A stretch of 55,460 bases of DNA, taken from an uncultured Clostridia bacterium. GTDB taxonomy: Bacteria > Bacillota > Clostridia > Christensenellales > Pumilibacteraceae. The notes under the pieces are model-generated. The model had not been told where the DNA came from and searched no databases. It saw only the letters and a list, made by a program, of their open reading frames with translations. A program made the position numbers and the translations under genes. Positions 16,580 to 24,034 of the stretch are shown here, piece after piece; position 1 is the stretch's first letter; each line of letters begins with the position of its first letter. The stretch is taken from NCBI GenBank assembly GCA_934277845.1, contig CAKQVV010000003.1, positions 1 to 55,460 of the forward strand, given 5' to 3'.

Positions 16580-16952
16580 ACTCGTTCTCGCGTATCCATT
16601 CAAGTATATCTTCGTACTTCATTTCTCCCGAAGCAACACTCAATCCGACTCGCGCCACTTCATCGTTATCGGGCTTAATTTTAATTCCGTTCGTTTCTAA
16701 AAAAGCAAGCAGAACGTACATTCCTATACGTTTATTCCCGTCCACAAACGCATGATTGGAAATCAACGAATGGCAAATTCGCGCCGCTTTTTCTTCTTTC
16801 GACGGATATAAGTCTTTGCCGTCAAACGTCTGAAACGCAGATTCAAGCGCACTGTCAAGAAGATTTATATCTCGCAAATTCGGATCTCCACCCGTCGTCT
16901 GCGCGATAATCTGATGCAAGAGTAAAACTTTTTCACGACTAAATTTAATCAT
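16578..16952 (-). CDS. doc: Doc-type Fic-domain toxin (death on curing)
   Basis: 124 residues, normal Doc length. The motif HAFVDGNKR (residues 67-75) is the Doc form of the Fic catalytic motif, with H as base and D for Mg. Doc toxins phosphorylate EF-Tu and stop translation. The start overlaps the antitoxin stop by 4 nt (ATGA), the usual coupling in phd-doc operons. The frame is intact and the motif complete, so the toxin should be active. Confidence 0.93.
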   Translation of the reverse strand: MIKFSREKVLLLHQIIAQTTGGDPNLRDINLLDSALESAFQTFDGKDLYPSKEEKAARICHSLISNHAFVDGNKRIGMYVLLAFLETNGIKIKPDNDEVARVGLSVASGEMKYEDILEWIRENE

Positions 16953-17191
16953 TTTGCCAATTCCTCAAACGCTTTACGATATTCGTTAAGAATTCTTGCC
17001 GCTACAAAATCTATTTTTTCGTCGTCCGTCATCTGAATTTCGACCTCTTGTTCTATATCTACCAACTTATATTTAGGTTTATTATTTTTAAAAATCACAA
17101 CCGTACCGAGTTTATCGGCGGCACGCGCAACTCGTGAAAAATTCTGATTTGCTTCCGATATGGAAACAATCTGATCCGTATTTATTTTCAT
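16949..17191 (-). CDS. phd: Phd/YefM-type antitoxin
   Basis: 80 residues. The N-terminal Phd DNA-binding fold is recognisable (VSISEANQNFSRVARAADKL, then VVIFKNNKPKYKLVDI). The acidic C-terminal tail would wrap the toxin. AGGAGG lies 8 nt before the ATG. It should neutralise Doc and repress its own promoter together with the toxin; operator-like palindromes overlap that promoter. Confidence 0.92.
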   Translation of the reverse strand: MKINTDQIVSISEANQNFSRVARAADKLGTVVIFKNNKPKYKLVDIEQEVEIQMTDDEKIDFVAARILNEYRKAFEELAK

Positions 17192-17213
17192 TTTTTACGC
17201 CTCCTTATAATTC

Positions 17214-17260
17214 AGTATAATTATTATACTCAATTTTTAGGATATTGTCAACCTAATTTT
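17214..17260 (-). promoter_or_regulatory. phd-doc promoter with two operator palindromes
   Basis: On the minus strand TTGACA (17246-17251), 17 nt, TATAAT (17223-17228). A perfect palindrome with 8-bp arms and a 1-nt centre (17214-17230) covers the -10. TTAGG-N10-CCTAA covers the -35. This fits conditional autoregulation by Phd-Doc. Confidence 0.8.
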
Positions 17261-17388
17261 TAACTGTTAATTGACCTTTTCTTTCCAAAGTTATAAGAAA
17301 TTTAATTTTCAATTCCCCGTTTTGCCGACGAAGCGCGAATATCCGCGCTCTATCGAAAAAAATTTGTAAAACAAAATATATACGGGCA

Positions 17389-17417
17389 TTGTTTTTTTGC
17401 GCGGAATCTGTTATAAT
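17389..17417 (+). promoter_or_regulatory. Promoter of the sensor kinase gene
   Basis: TTGTTT (17389-17394), 17 nt, TATAAT (17412-17417). The kinase ATG (17425) is 7 nt further on, so the transcript is probably leaderless. The TTG at 17389 could be misread as a start codon but is the -35 box. Confidence 0.75.
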
Positions 17418-17424
17418 TATACCG

Positions 17425-19335
17425 ATGCGAAAACTCTCGCCGAAAATCAAGTCGATCGCCTTTTCTTCGGGCGCGGTCATGCTCGCCGCTATATGTCTTT
17501 TTATCACGGCTTATTTTCTCGTGAAAAGCAACGATGACATGAACCCGAAACAGGGACTGCCGGACATAAAAAACTGCGTGATCGATTTTTCGGGCACCGA
17601 CACCGACGGCAAATACCTGAAACAGCACATGCAGGGTACTTACGAATTTTTCTATAATAAGTGGATCGTGACGGACGGCATAGAAAACGCCGGGCCCGAC
17701 GCGATCGTGACCGTGCCGCACCGCTATACCGAAACCGTGCTCGACGGCAAGCGGCTGAACAGTTCCGGCTATGCGTCCTACCGCGTTTTCGTCAAGGGTT
17801 TGAAACCCGGCACGCCGATATACTTTCTCAACAACAATTTCGTGGGCGCGTTCCGCGGCTTTGTGAACGGCGAACTCGTCTACTCTTACGGCTCGCAGAA
17901 CAAGACGGGCGAAGCGTGGTCGGACGGCGAAGCGGAAATCATGCTGACGTACACCGTCCGGGACGAAAAACCGCTGGAGATCGTGTTTGAAGTTTCGTCG
18001 TGCCGCGAGGGCGGACTTACTTCCGCGCCGAGGCTGATGATTTCCACCCGCGACGCCGATCCGCCGTCGCCGTACCTTACCAACAATATCGGCTTTATCG
18101 TTTTGGGACTTACGGTCGCGCTGTTCGCGTTCTCTTTCATCATAAACTTCGGTCTGCCGTCGCTGCGCCGCGACTACTCGTTCGCGCTCGTCATGGCGGC
18201 GGTGACGGTGATGACCGTGTTCTCCATCGCCGTTTACTGGCGGTTGCTGGCGTTCATGCGCCTGCATACCTACAACATCATGATCGACGCGAACTTTATC
18301 GCCGCGGCTCTTCTTATATACTCGCTGCTCTTTCACTTCTTCCTTAGCGGAGCGATAAGCCGCATGCGCCCGACGCTTATCGCGGTAAGCGCGGCTATGG
18401 CGTCGGCAATCGTCGTTTATATCGCGCTGGCCGGCACCGTTTACCGCGTGATCGCGCCGCTCATCGAATGTGCGTGCCTGATCGGACTGATTTATCCGCT
18501 GGTGCGGAACTTCCGCGCCGCGCCCGTTCGCAACGTGACCTACTCGTTGTTTTTGTACTCGGCGGCAATGTATGTCCTGTGCACCGCGTTTGACCTGATG
18601 AACCTGACGGTCGCGGGCATGGAACAAAGTATCGCTTACGTCATGATCCCCATGATACTGTTCGTCATCGTCCTGTACCGCGAAATCACGGTGGAAAACT
18701 CGCGCAAGGTCGTGGACGCGCTGAAACTCGAGCGCGAACGCGACGCAATCAAAGCCGATTCGCTCCGCGCGCAAATCAAACCGCACTTTATTTTCAACAG
18801 TCTTGCGTCCGTTCAGCACGCCTACGAAAAAGATACGGCTCTCGGCGACAAAGCGCTCACCGCGTTCAGCCGACACCTTCGCGCCAACGTGGACGCCGGC
18901 GAAGACGCGCTCGTCCCCCTGAAACGCGAGATCGAAAACATAAATAACTATGTCGAACTGGAAAACATGCGCCGCGAAAAGCCGATCCGTTTCCTGCTCG
19001 ACTGCCAGGACCTCGACCTTTCGCTGCCCATACTCAGCCTGCAACCGTTTATCGAAAACGCGTTCAAATACTCCCGGACGGAAACCGTAGACGGCGGATT
19101 CGTTCAACTGAAAAGCCGAGCGGTCCCCGGCGGACACGTGGTGGAAATCGTCGACAACGGCGTGGGATTCGATCCGTCTGCCGTGAAAAGTACTTCCGTG
19201 GGACTTAAAAACGCGAGCGAGCGATTGCGTATCCTCGCGAACGCGCGCGTCACGGTGGACAGCGCACCCGGTAAAGGCACCCGCATAATTATCGAAATCC
19301 CAGAAATCAATCAGACACAGGACGGTAAAAAATGA
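17425..19335 (+). CDS. Membrane sensor histidine kinase (7TM-DISM plus LytS-type kinase core)
   Basis: 636 residues. One N-terminal membrane segment (about 10-33), an extracellular beta-rich domain (about 45-215), then seven closely spaced hydrophobic helices (about 222-420), the layout of 7TMR-DISM receptors. A short coiled coil leads to the kinase core: phospho-acceptor AQIKPHFIFNSL (H454), N-box LQPFIENAFKYS and G-box VDNGVGFDP with GLKNASERLRI. The start at 17425 is chosen over an upstream TTG, which is the -35 box. The stop overlaps the regulator's ATG by 4 nt, so the two form a two-component pair. The signal is unknown. Confidence 0.92.
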   Translation: MRKLSPKIKSIAFSSGAVMLAAICLFITAYFLVKSNDDMNPKQGLPDIKNCVIDFSGTDTDGKYLKQHMQGTYEFFYNKWIVTDGIENAGPDAIVTVPHRYTETVLDGKRLNSSGYASYRVFVKGLKPGTPIYFLNNNFVGAFRGFVNGELVYSYGSQNKTGEAWSDGEAEIMLTYTVRDEKPLEIVFEVSSCREGGLTSAPRLMISTRDADPPSPYLTNNIGFIVLGLTVALFAFSFIINFGLPSLRRDYSFALVMAAVTVMTVFSIAVYWRLLAFMRLHTYNIMIDANFIAAALLIYSLLFHFFLSGAISRMRPTLIAVSAAMASAIVVYIALAGTVYRVIAPLIECACLIGLIYPLVRNFRAAPVRNVTYSLFLYSAAMYVLCTAFDLMNLTVAGMEQSIAYVMIPMILFVIVLYREITVENSRKVVDALKLERERDAIKADSLRAQIKPHFIFNSLASVQHAYEKDTALGDKALTAFSRHLRANVDAGEDALVPLKREIENINNYVELENMRREKPIRFLLDCQDLDLSLPILSLQPFIENAFKYSRTETVDGGFVQLKSRAVPGGHVVEIVDNGVGFDPSAVKSTSVGLKNASERLRILANARVTVDSAPGKGTRIIIEIPEINQTQDGKK

Positions 19336-20120
19336 ACGTAATCGTAATCGACGACGAGCCGGCACCGCTTCTCACGTTTGCATCGCACATCTTCGACAAC
19401 GCCGCGGTCACGGCGAACATGTTTTCGCTGAAAGTGAACGAGGCGCTGGAATTTGCCCGCGCTCACGAGCATAAAGCGGTATTTCTCGACATAAAAATGC
19501 CGTCTGTAAACGGTGTGGATCTTGCCGAAAAATTCATCGCGATCAATCCCGCCGTGCGCATAATCTTTATCACCGGGTACGCGCAGAACGTCGCCGAAAT
19601 CAAGCGGCGCATCGGCAAAAATTTCTTCGCGTTTTGTTATAAACCCTACGACGCCGCAACGCTGAACTCCATACTCACCCGCCTCGCCGATGAGGACAAC
19701 CGATCGGTCGTTTTCCGCACTTTTCCGCGATTCGATTGTTTCGCAGGCTCCGTCCCGGTCGATTTCGGTCGCGCGAAAGCCAAGGAACTTCTCGCGCTTC
19801 TCGTCGACCGCCGCGGCGGTTTCGTCACCATGGAAGAAGCGATAACCGCGCTGTGGCAGGAAAAGACAGCGAACCTCTCGAAACAACTCTACCGCGACGC
19901 CGTTTGCCGTCTGCGGCTCACGCTCGACGAGTACGGCATCGGACATATTCTCAACGTCAGGCGCGCCCGTCTTGCTCTCCGCACGAACCATTGCGTCTGC
20001 GACATGTGGGACTTTGTCGACGGCAAAGCCCCCGACGCTTTCCGCGGCGAGTATATGCACCCTTACGAGTGGGCGATAAAGACCGAATCTTTTTTCGCCT
20101 CGAAGTCCGATTCCGATTAA
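19332..20120 (+). CDS. Response regulator with receiver and SARP-like winged-helix output
   Basis: 262 residues. Receiver domain with the acidic pair IDDEP, phospho-acceptor D53 in FLDIKMPSVNG and the conserved lysine in CYKPYD. After a linker, residues about 135-225 match the winged helix of SARP-type activators (GRAKAKELLALLVDRRG, EEAITALWQE, LRLTLDEYGI). The C-terminal bacterial transcriptional activator repeat domain is absent. The start overlaps the kinase stop (ATGA). A DNA-binding partner of the kinase at 17425; its targets are not visible. Confidence 0.9.
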   Translation: MNVIVIDDEPAPLLTFASHIFDNAAVTANMFSLKVNEALEFARAHEHKAVFLDIKMPSVNGVDLAEKFIAINPAVRIIFITGYAQNVAEIKRRIGKNFFAFCYKPYDAATLNSILTRLADEDNRSVVFRTFPRFDCFAGSVPVDFGRAKAKELLALLVDRRGGFVTMEEAITALWQEKTANLSKQLYRDAVCRLRLTLDEYGIGHILNVRRARLALRTNHCVCDMWDFVDGKAPDAFRGEYMHPYEWAIKTESFFASKSDSD

Positions 20121-20170
20121 CGCCGCGATCGCAACCGGCAGATAACCGCCGGACGCAAGTTTCAACCGAA

Positions 20171-20207
20171 AAAACCTTTCCGTCCGTTGCGGGCAGAAAG
20201 GCTTTTT
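20171..20207 (+). terminator. Terminator of the kinase-regulator pair
   Basis: CCTTTC (20175-20180) and GAAAGG (20196-20201) close a hairpin followed by CTTTTT. Confidence 0.65.
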
Positions 20208-20244
20208 GTATTATCGGCTTTTACGCCTTAAAGGCGTTCTTCAT

Positions 20245-20979
20245 TTAATCGTTTCTACGATCGCCCGGGAACTCCGCGTTCACTTCCTTGACTTCGGGTT
20301 TGTCGTCGTCGATGCCGAGCGCGGACCTGACCACTTTGTCGGCGGCGGCACGGTACTGCTCGTCGGTGAGTATTCCTTCGTCGTGAAGTTTTTTAAGGTC
20401 GGAAAGTTTCGCGTCCACGCTGTCGGGAGCGTTTGCCGTTTTGCCGGGCACGGGTTGAGTTTCGTCGAACGGATCGATCACGCGGATCGTGGCACGGGGC
20501 GAAGTCCCGGGATTTTCGCGCACCGTCCCGTCTGGGTAATAATAAGCCGTGATTTTCGCTCCGTCCGCATTGTCCTTTGTCGCTAGCGAAACTATCTCGA
20601 ACGCAAGCGCGACACCCGCGCATAACGCAAGCACGATCACAAACCCGCCGCTGAAAAAGTACAGCAGGAACAATACGCCGAGAAGTATGCAACTTGCGAT
20701 GCCCAAACCCTTGCGCGCTTTCGCGAATTTACCGCTGCAAAGCAATGCGCCGACGACGATTTCGCCCACTCCCAACAGGATAAAGATCACGCCCACTGCG
20801 ATAAACGTCGTTTTCAGTTCGTCGTAAGTCATTCCGAGTTCTTTGAGTAAAGCCGGATCGATAAACTCCAGAAGCATATCGGGCGCAGCCGCCGCAAGCA
20901 AACCGCTGATCACTATAAACGCGCCCAGAATTATCCCTATAATCGAGGACATTATTTCAAATTGTCTTTTTCTTTTCAT
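20245..20979 (-). CDS. Four-helix membrane protein with C-terminal SHOCT domain
   Basis: 244 residues. Hydrophobic segments near 12-32, 63-84 and 93-135 give about four membrane spans. A cytoplasmic tail ends in a SHOCT motif (KLSDLKKLHDEGILTDEQYR), a short helical domain often attached to membrane proteins. The start at 20979 has GGAG 8 nt upstream; another ATG at 21006 is possible but has a poorer site. Function unknown. It has its own promoter and is convergent with the two-component genes. Confidence 0.8.
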   Translation of the reverse strand: MKRKRQFEIMSSIIGIILGAFIVISGLLAAAAPDMLLEFIDPALLKELGMTYDELKTTFIAVGVIFILLGVGEIVVGALLCSGKFAKARKGLGIASCILLGVLFLLYFFSGGFVIVLALCAGVALAFEIVSLATKDNADGAKITAYYYPDGTVRENPGTSPRATIRVIDPFDETQPVPGKTANAPDSVDAKLSDLKKLHDEGILTDEQYRAAADKVVRSALGIDDDKPEVKEVNAEFPGDRRND

Positions 20980-21027
20980 CGTTTTTTCTCCGTAAAGCAG
21001 GCTCATTGTCCGCCGCGCTTTTTTTCT

Positions 21028-21056
21028 ATTATATAGCGAAACGCCCGCGCTGTCAA
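21028..21056 (-). promoter_or_regulatory. Fully consensus promoter of the SHOCT gene
   Basis: TTGACA (21051-21056), 17 nt, TATAAT (21028-21033). The predicted start is near 21021, a leader of about 40 nt to the ATG at 20979. Confidence 0.8.
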
Positions 21057-21151
21057 GAACGCCGGTGAAAAAGCGACGATAACTTGATAAAACGCGGGTG
21101 GAATTGTGCAAGATTTAACGTAGAACTTATTAAAATAAAACCCTTATACTA

Positions 21152-21393
21152 GCCTTCCCCCCTTGGGGCGCGACGCGTTAAGCGAACAGTCCGGTGGACT
21201 GTTCGTAGAAATCTCGGGGAGCGATTTATAATCGCGAACTGGGCAGTGTTTTACCGAAAGCGTAGCGTCAGGTAAAACGGATGAGGGGAAATGAGAAACG
21301 TTCGTTTTTATTGCTTTGTAGTCTTATCACGCAAACTTCTCGTTTTTATCCCCTCATCAGTCACTTCGTGACAGCTTCCCCCGAGGGGGAAGC
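21152..21393. repeat. Two-armed palindromic element, second family (family 2, 242 bp)
   Basis: The left end GCCTTCCCCC-TTGGGG and the right end CCCCCGAGGGGGAAGCC are imperfect inverted repeats. GATGAGGGG (21280-21288) and CCCCTCATC (21350-21358) face each other across a 61-nt spacer. Inside are the stems CGAACAGTCC/GGACTGTTCG, GTTTTACC/GGTAAAAC and GTCAC/GTGAC. A 43-bp stretch (21166-21208) is identical to 26263-26305. Fills most of 21112-21419. Confidence 0.7.
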
Positions 21394-21419
21394 CTTTATT
21401 TCAACATTCCCCCCCGCCG

Positions 21420-22070
21420 CTACGACTCGAAAACGGAAGCCGACCGGACTTTTACGCCGCATTCCTCGAACGCGCTGCCGCCGACTGCGCGTCGGAACGC
21501 GCGGACGGACGCGCGACGACCGACGAAAGCGCGCATAACCACGTCGGTTTTCTCGCCGTCCGGAGCGTAACTTCTCACCGTCGCGCCGCCCGGAATAAAG
21601 CGGTAATCGCTCACGGACACGAACACGTCGAAGTATTTTCCCAGCCTCGCCGCAAGTCCTCGGACGGCTTTCGCAGCGCGTTCCGAATAGACGAAACCGT
21701 CGAAATTGAGATAGACTTCGCGCACGGCAAGATCGTATTTCGCCATGAACTGCACGAATCGGTATTCGGGCAAAGACAAGCGTTTCATTCTGGTCGAGAG
21801 CCTGCGTTTAAACCCGAAAAGGCGTGCGTAATAGAGTATTTCCGCGTCGCGCACGGGACTTTTCGTGACCAGCGACTTCCGGTACGCCACGAACTCCGCA
21901 ACCGTCATGTCGCCGAACGGCACGCCGCCGATCGCAAACCAGCGTTTGCCGCCCTGATCGGTCGCCGCTATCACCTCGTCGTTGTCGGCGCACGCCGCCG
22001 TAACCGCTTTGCCCGCCGTCCTGAACGCGGCGCGCTTGACCGCCGCGTCGCCCAAACAATAAGTTATCAT
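21420..22070 (-). CDS. Hypothetical protein, possibly a degenerate ABC-ATPase-like domain
   Basis: 216 residues, not recognised as a named family. The segment RLSLPEYRFVQFMAKYDL followed by EVYLNFDGFVYSERAAKAVR and VFVSVSDYRF has the spacing of the ABC signature, Walker B and H-loop region, but the key residues are missing, so any ATPase ancestry is inference. There is no signal peptide or membrane span. The start at 22070 has AGG 7 nt upstream. It lies between the ABC exporter genes and the SHOCT gene, with terminators or repeats on both sides. Confidence 0.6.
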   Translation of the reverse strand: MITYCLGDAAVKRAAFRTAGKAVTAACADNDEVIAATDQGGKRWFAIGGVPFGDMTVAEFVAYRKSLVTKSPVRDAEILYYARLFGFKRRLSTRMKRLSLPEYRFVQFMAKYDLAVREVYLNFDGFVYSERAAKAVRGLAARLGKYFDVFVSVSDYRFIPGGATVRSYAPDGEKTDVVMRAFVGRRASVRAFRRAVGGSAFEECGVKVRSASVFES

Positions 22071-22160
22071 TATTCAACCTGCCGATAATTTTTTTCGCGT
22101 CCCCGTCGCCGCGGAAACGCCCGACATAATTATTGACGGCTTTCCCGCCCGATATACAAA

Positions 22161-22188
22161 AACAGCCGCACGTTTTTATGCGGCTGTT
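22161..22188 (-). terminator. Terminator of the ABC exporter operon
   Basis: AACAGCCGCA (22161-22170) / TGCGGCTGTT (22179-22188), T5 on the minus strand. The stem is identical to that at 6502-6529, with a different loop. Confidence 0.8.
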
Positions 22189-22216
22189 TAGTTAAATCCC
22201 ATAGATTACATTTTAA

Positions 22217-24034
22217 TTATTTTTCGTTATCGGTAATGTCGCGGTTGGAATGGACGAGGGCGTAATATTTGCCTTTCTTTTCCATGAGTTCGGCGTGGGT
22301 TCCGGCTTCGGCGATGCCTTTGTCGGCGATATAGAAAATACAATCGGCTTTGCGGATCGTGGACAGGCGGTGCGCGATGACGAAACTCGTTCTGCCGGCG
22401 AGTATGACGTCGAGAGCCTTGCGGATATTCTCCTCGGTATGCGTGTCTATAGAACTCGTCGCCTCGTCCAGAATCAGGATTTTCGGATCGGTAAGCACCA
22501 CTCGCGCGAACGAAATGAGTTGCCGTTCGCCGGTGGACAACTGTCCGCCCTGCTCGCCCGTTTTCGTGTAGTAACCGTCGGGAAGTTTCATGATAAATTC
22601 GTCGGCGGAAACGAGTTTCGCCGCGGCGATACACTCCTCGTCGGTGGCTTCGGGGCGCGCATAGCGGATATTGTCGATGATCGTGCCCGAGAAAATGAAA
22701 CTGTCCTGCATCATCACTCCCACCTGACGGCGCAGAGAATACAGCGTGACGCGCGAGATATCGTGCCCGTCGATCTCGATCTTGCCCGCGTTGACGTCGT
22801 AAAAGCGGCTTATGAGCGAAACAACGGTGGTTTTGCCCGCGCCGGTGGGACCGACCAGCGCAATGGTTTTGCCTTTCGGCACGTCGAACGACATGTGATC
22901 GAGTACGGCACGCCCCGGTTCGTAACCGAACGTCACGTCGCGGAAACTGACGTTGCCTTCGATGGGCGGCAGTTCTTCCGCGCCTTCGCAGTCGTAAACG
23001 GTGGGTTCGGTTTCGATGATCTCGAACACGCTTTCGAGGTTGGACGTCGCCATGGTGATTTGCTGCAAAATGTTCGCCATGTCGTTGAGCGGAAAACTGA
23101 GCATGCTCATGTACGAAATGAAACTGATGAGTTTGCCCATAGTGAGCGTGCCGAGCCCCAGTCCCGAAGTCACGAGATAGATGACGACGGCGTACACCAG
23201 TCCCAAGCCTATATACGAAAAGCCTTCCATAATGGGGAAATGCAGTTCGTTGACGTGGGTGATGCGATTCCACCTGTCTAAAACTTCGGCGTTGAGCCCG
23301 CGCTCGATTTCCACGTTCTTATCCACGCGGTTGAAAAGTTTGGTTACGTTGTTGCCCTGAATATTCTCGGCGATATAAGCCGTGCGGTTGCTGCGCTTGT
23401 TGCGGTAGGCTCTGCGGCGACGGGACAGCGTTTTGCGGATAAGCAAAATGCAGATCGCCATGGGTACGGTGACGACCAGCACGATCGTCGCCAGCCGGTA
23501 GTCGATGATGAACAGCCACGCCGCGATAATGAGTATTTTCGCAAAGTCCACGATCAGCATCATGACCGAGTTGGAGAACACGCCGGCGAGTTCGTCGAGA
23601 TAGTTGGTTACCCTCACGAGAATCTTGCCGCTCGGGCGCGAGTCGTAATAGTCGAACGCGAGTTTTTGCAGCCTGGTAAACGCCGAAAATCGCATATCCC
23701 GGACGATCGCGTGACCTGTTTTCGTCATGTACAGCGTGCGGAAGTATGAGAACACGGCGTTGCCCACGACCGCGAGCGCGTAAGCCGCCAGCAGCACTAC
23801 CGCGAGCATAACCCAGTCCAGTCCGAACGCGCCGGTCTTGCTGATAACGTAATCGACGATATACGAGTTTATCATTGTGGGCAAAAGCGACACAAAACTC
23901 ATGACCAGCATCAATATCGTCATGGTGATGATGACTTTGCGGTACGGCACGCAGAATTTGAGGGCTTTTTTGACGGACTTGCCGTTGAACTTGTAGACGG
24001 CTTTTTCGTCCTCGTAATAGCGGTTTCTTGCCAT
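22217..24034 (-). CDS. ABC exporter subunit with catalytic Walker B, heterodimer partner
   Basis: 605 residues: six membrane spans then an ATPase domain. Walker A is GPTGAGKTT and Walker B is ILILDEATSSID with the catalytic glutamate. The signature is degenerate, LSTGERQ instead of LSGGQ. The start (MARNRYYEDE) overlaps the upstream stop by 1 nt (TGATG). With the neighbouring subunit this makes one functional and one degenerate ATP site, the hallmark of heterodimeric type IV exporters such as BmrCD and TM287/288. Probably exports drugs or lipids. Confidence 0.94.
   Translation of the reverse strand: MARNRYYEDEKAVYKFNGKSVKKALKFCVPYRKVIITMTILMLVMSFVSLLPTMINSYIVDYVISKTGAFGLDWVMLAVVLLAAYALAVVGNAVFSYFRTLYMTKTGHAIVRDMRFSAFTRLQKLAFDYYDSRPSGKILVRVTNYLDELAGVFSNSVMMLIVDFAKILIIAAWLFIIDYRLATIVLVVTVPMAICILLIRKTLSRRRRAYRNKRSNRTAYIAENIQGNNVTKLFNRVDKNVEIERGLNAEVLDRWNRITHVNELHFPIMEGFSYIGLGLVYAVVIYLVTSGLGLGTLTMGKLISFISYMSMLSFPLNDMANILQQITMATSNLESVFEIIETEPTVYDCEGAEELPPIEGNVSFRDVTFGYEPGRAVLDHMSFDVPKGKTIALVGPTGAGKTTVVSLISRFYDVNAGKIEIDGHDISRVTLYSLRRQVGVMMQDSFIFSGTIIDNIRYARPEATDEECIAAAKLVSADEFIMKLPDGYYTKTGEQGGQLSTGERQLISFARVVLTDPKILILDEATSSIDTHTEENIRKALDVILAGRTSFVIAHRLSTIRKADCIFYIADKGIAEAGTHAELMEKKGKYYALVHSNRDITDNEK

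Noticed and set aside
17389..17424. TTG at 17389 as start of the sensor kinase
   Set aside because: The TTG is part of the -35 box. The ATG at 17425 follows the -10 and gives a normal membrane start.
17350..19365. 671-codon minus-strand open frame opposite the sensor kinase
   Set aside because: The product is rich in R, H, V and F without motifs, while the kinase frame has all catalytic boxes.
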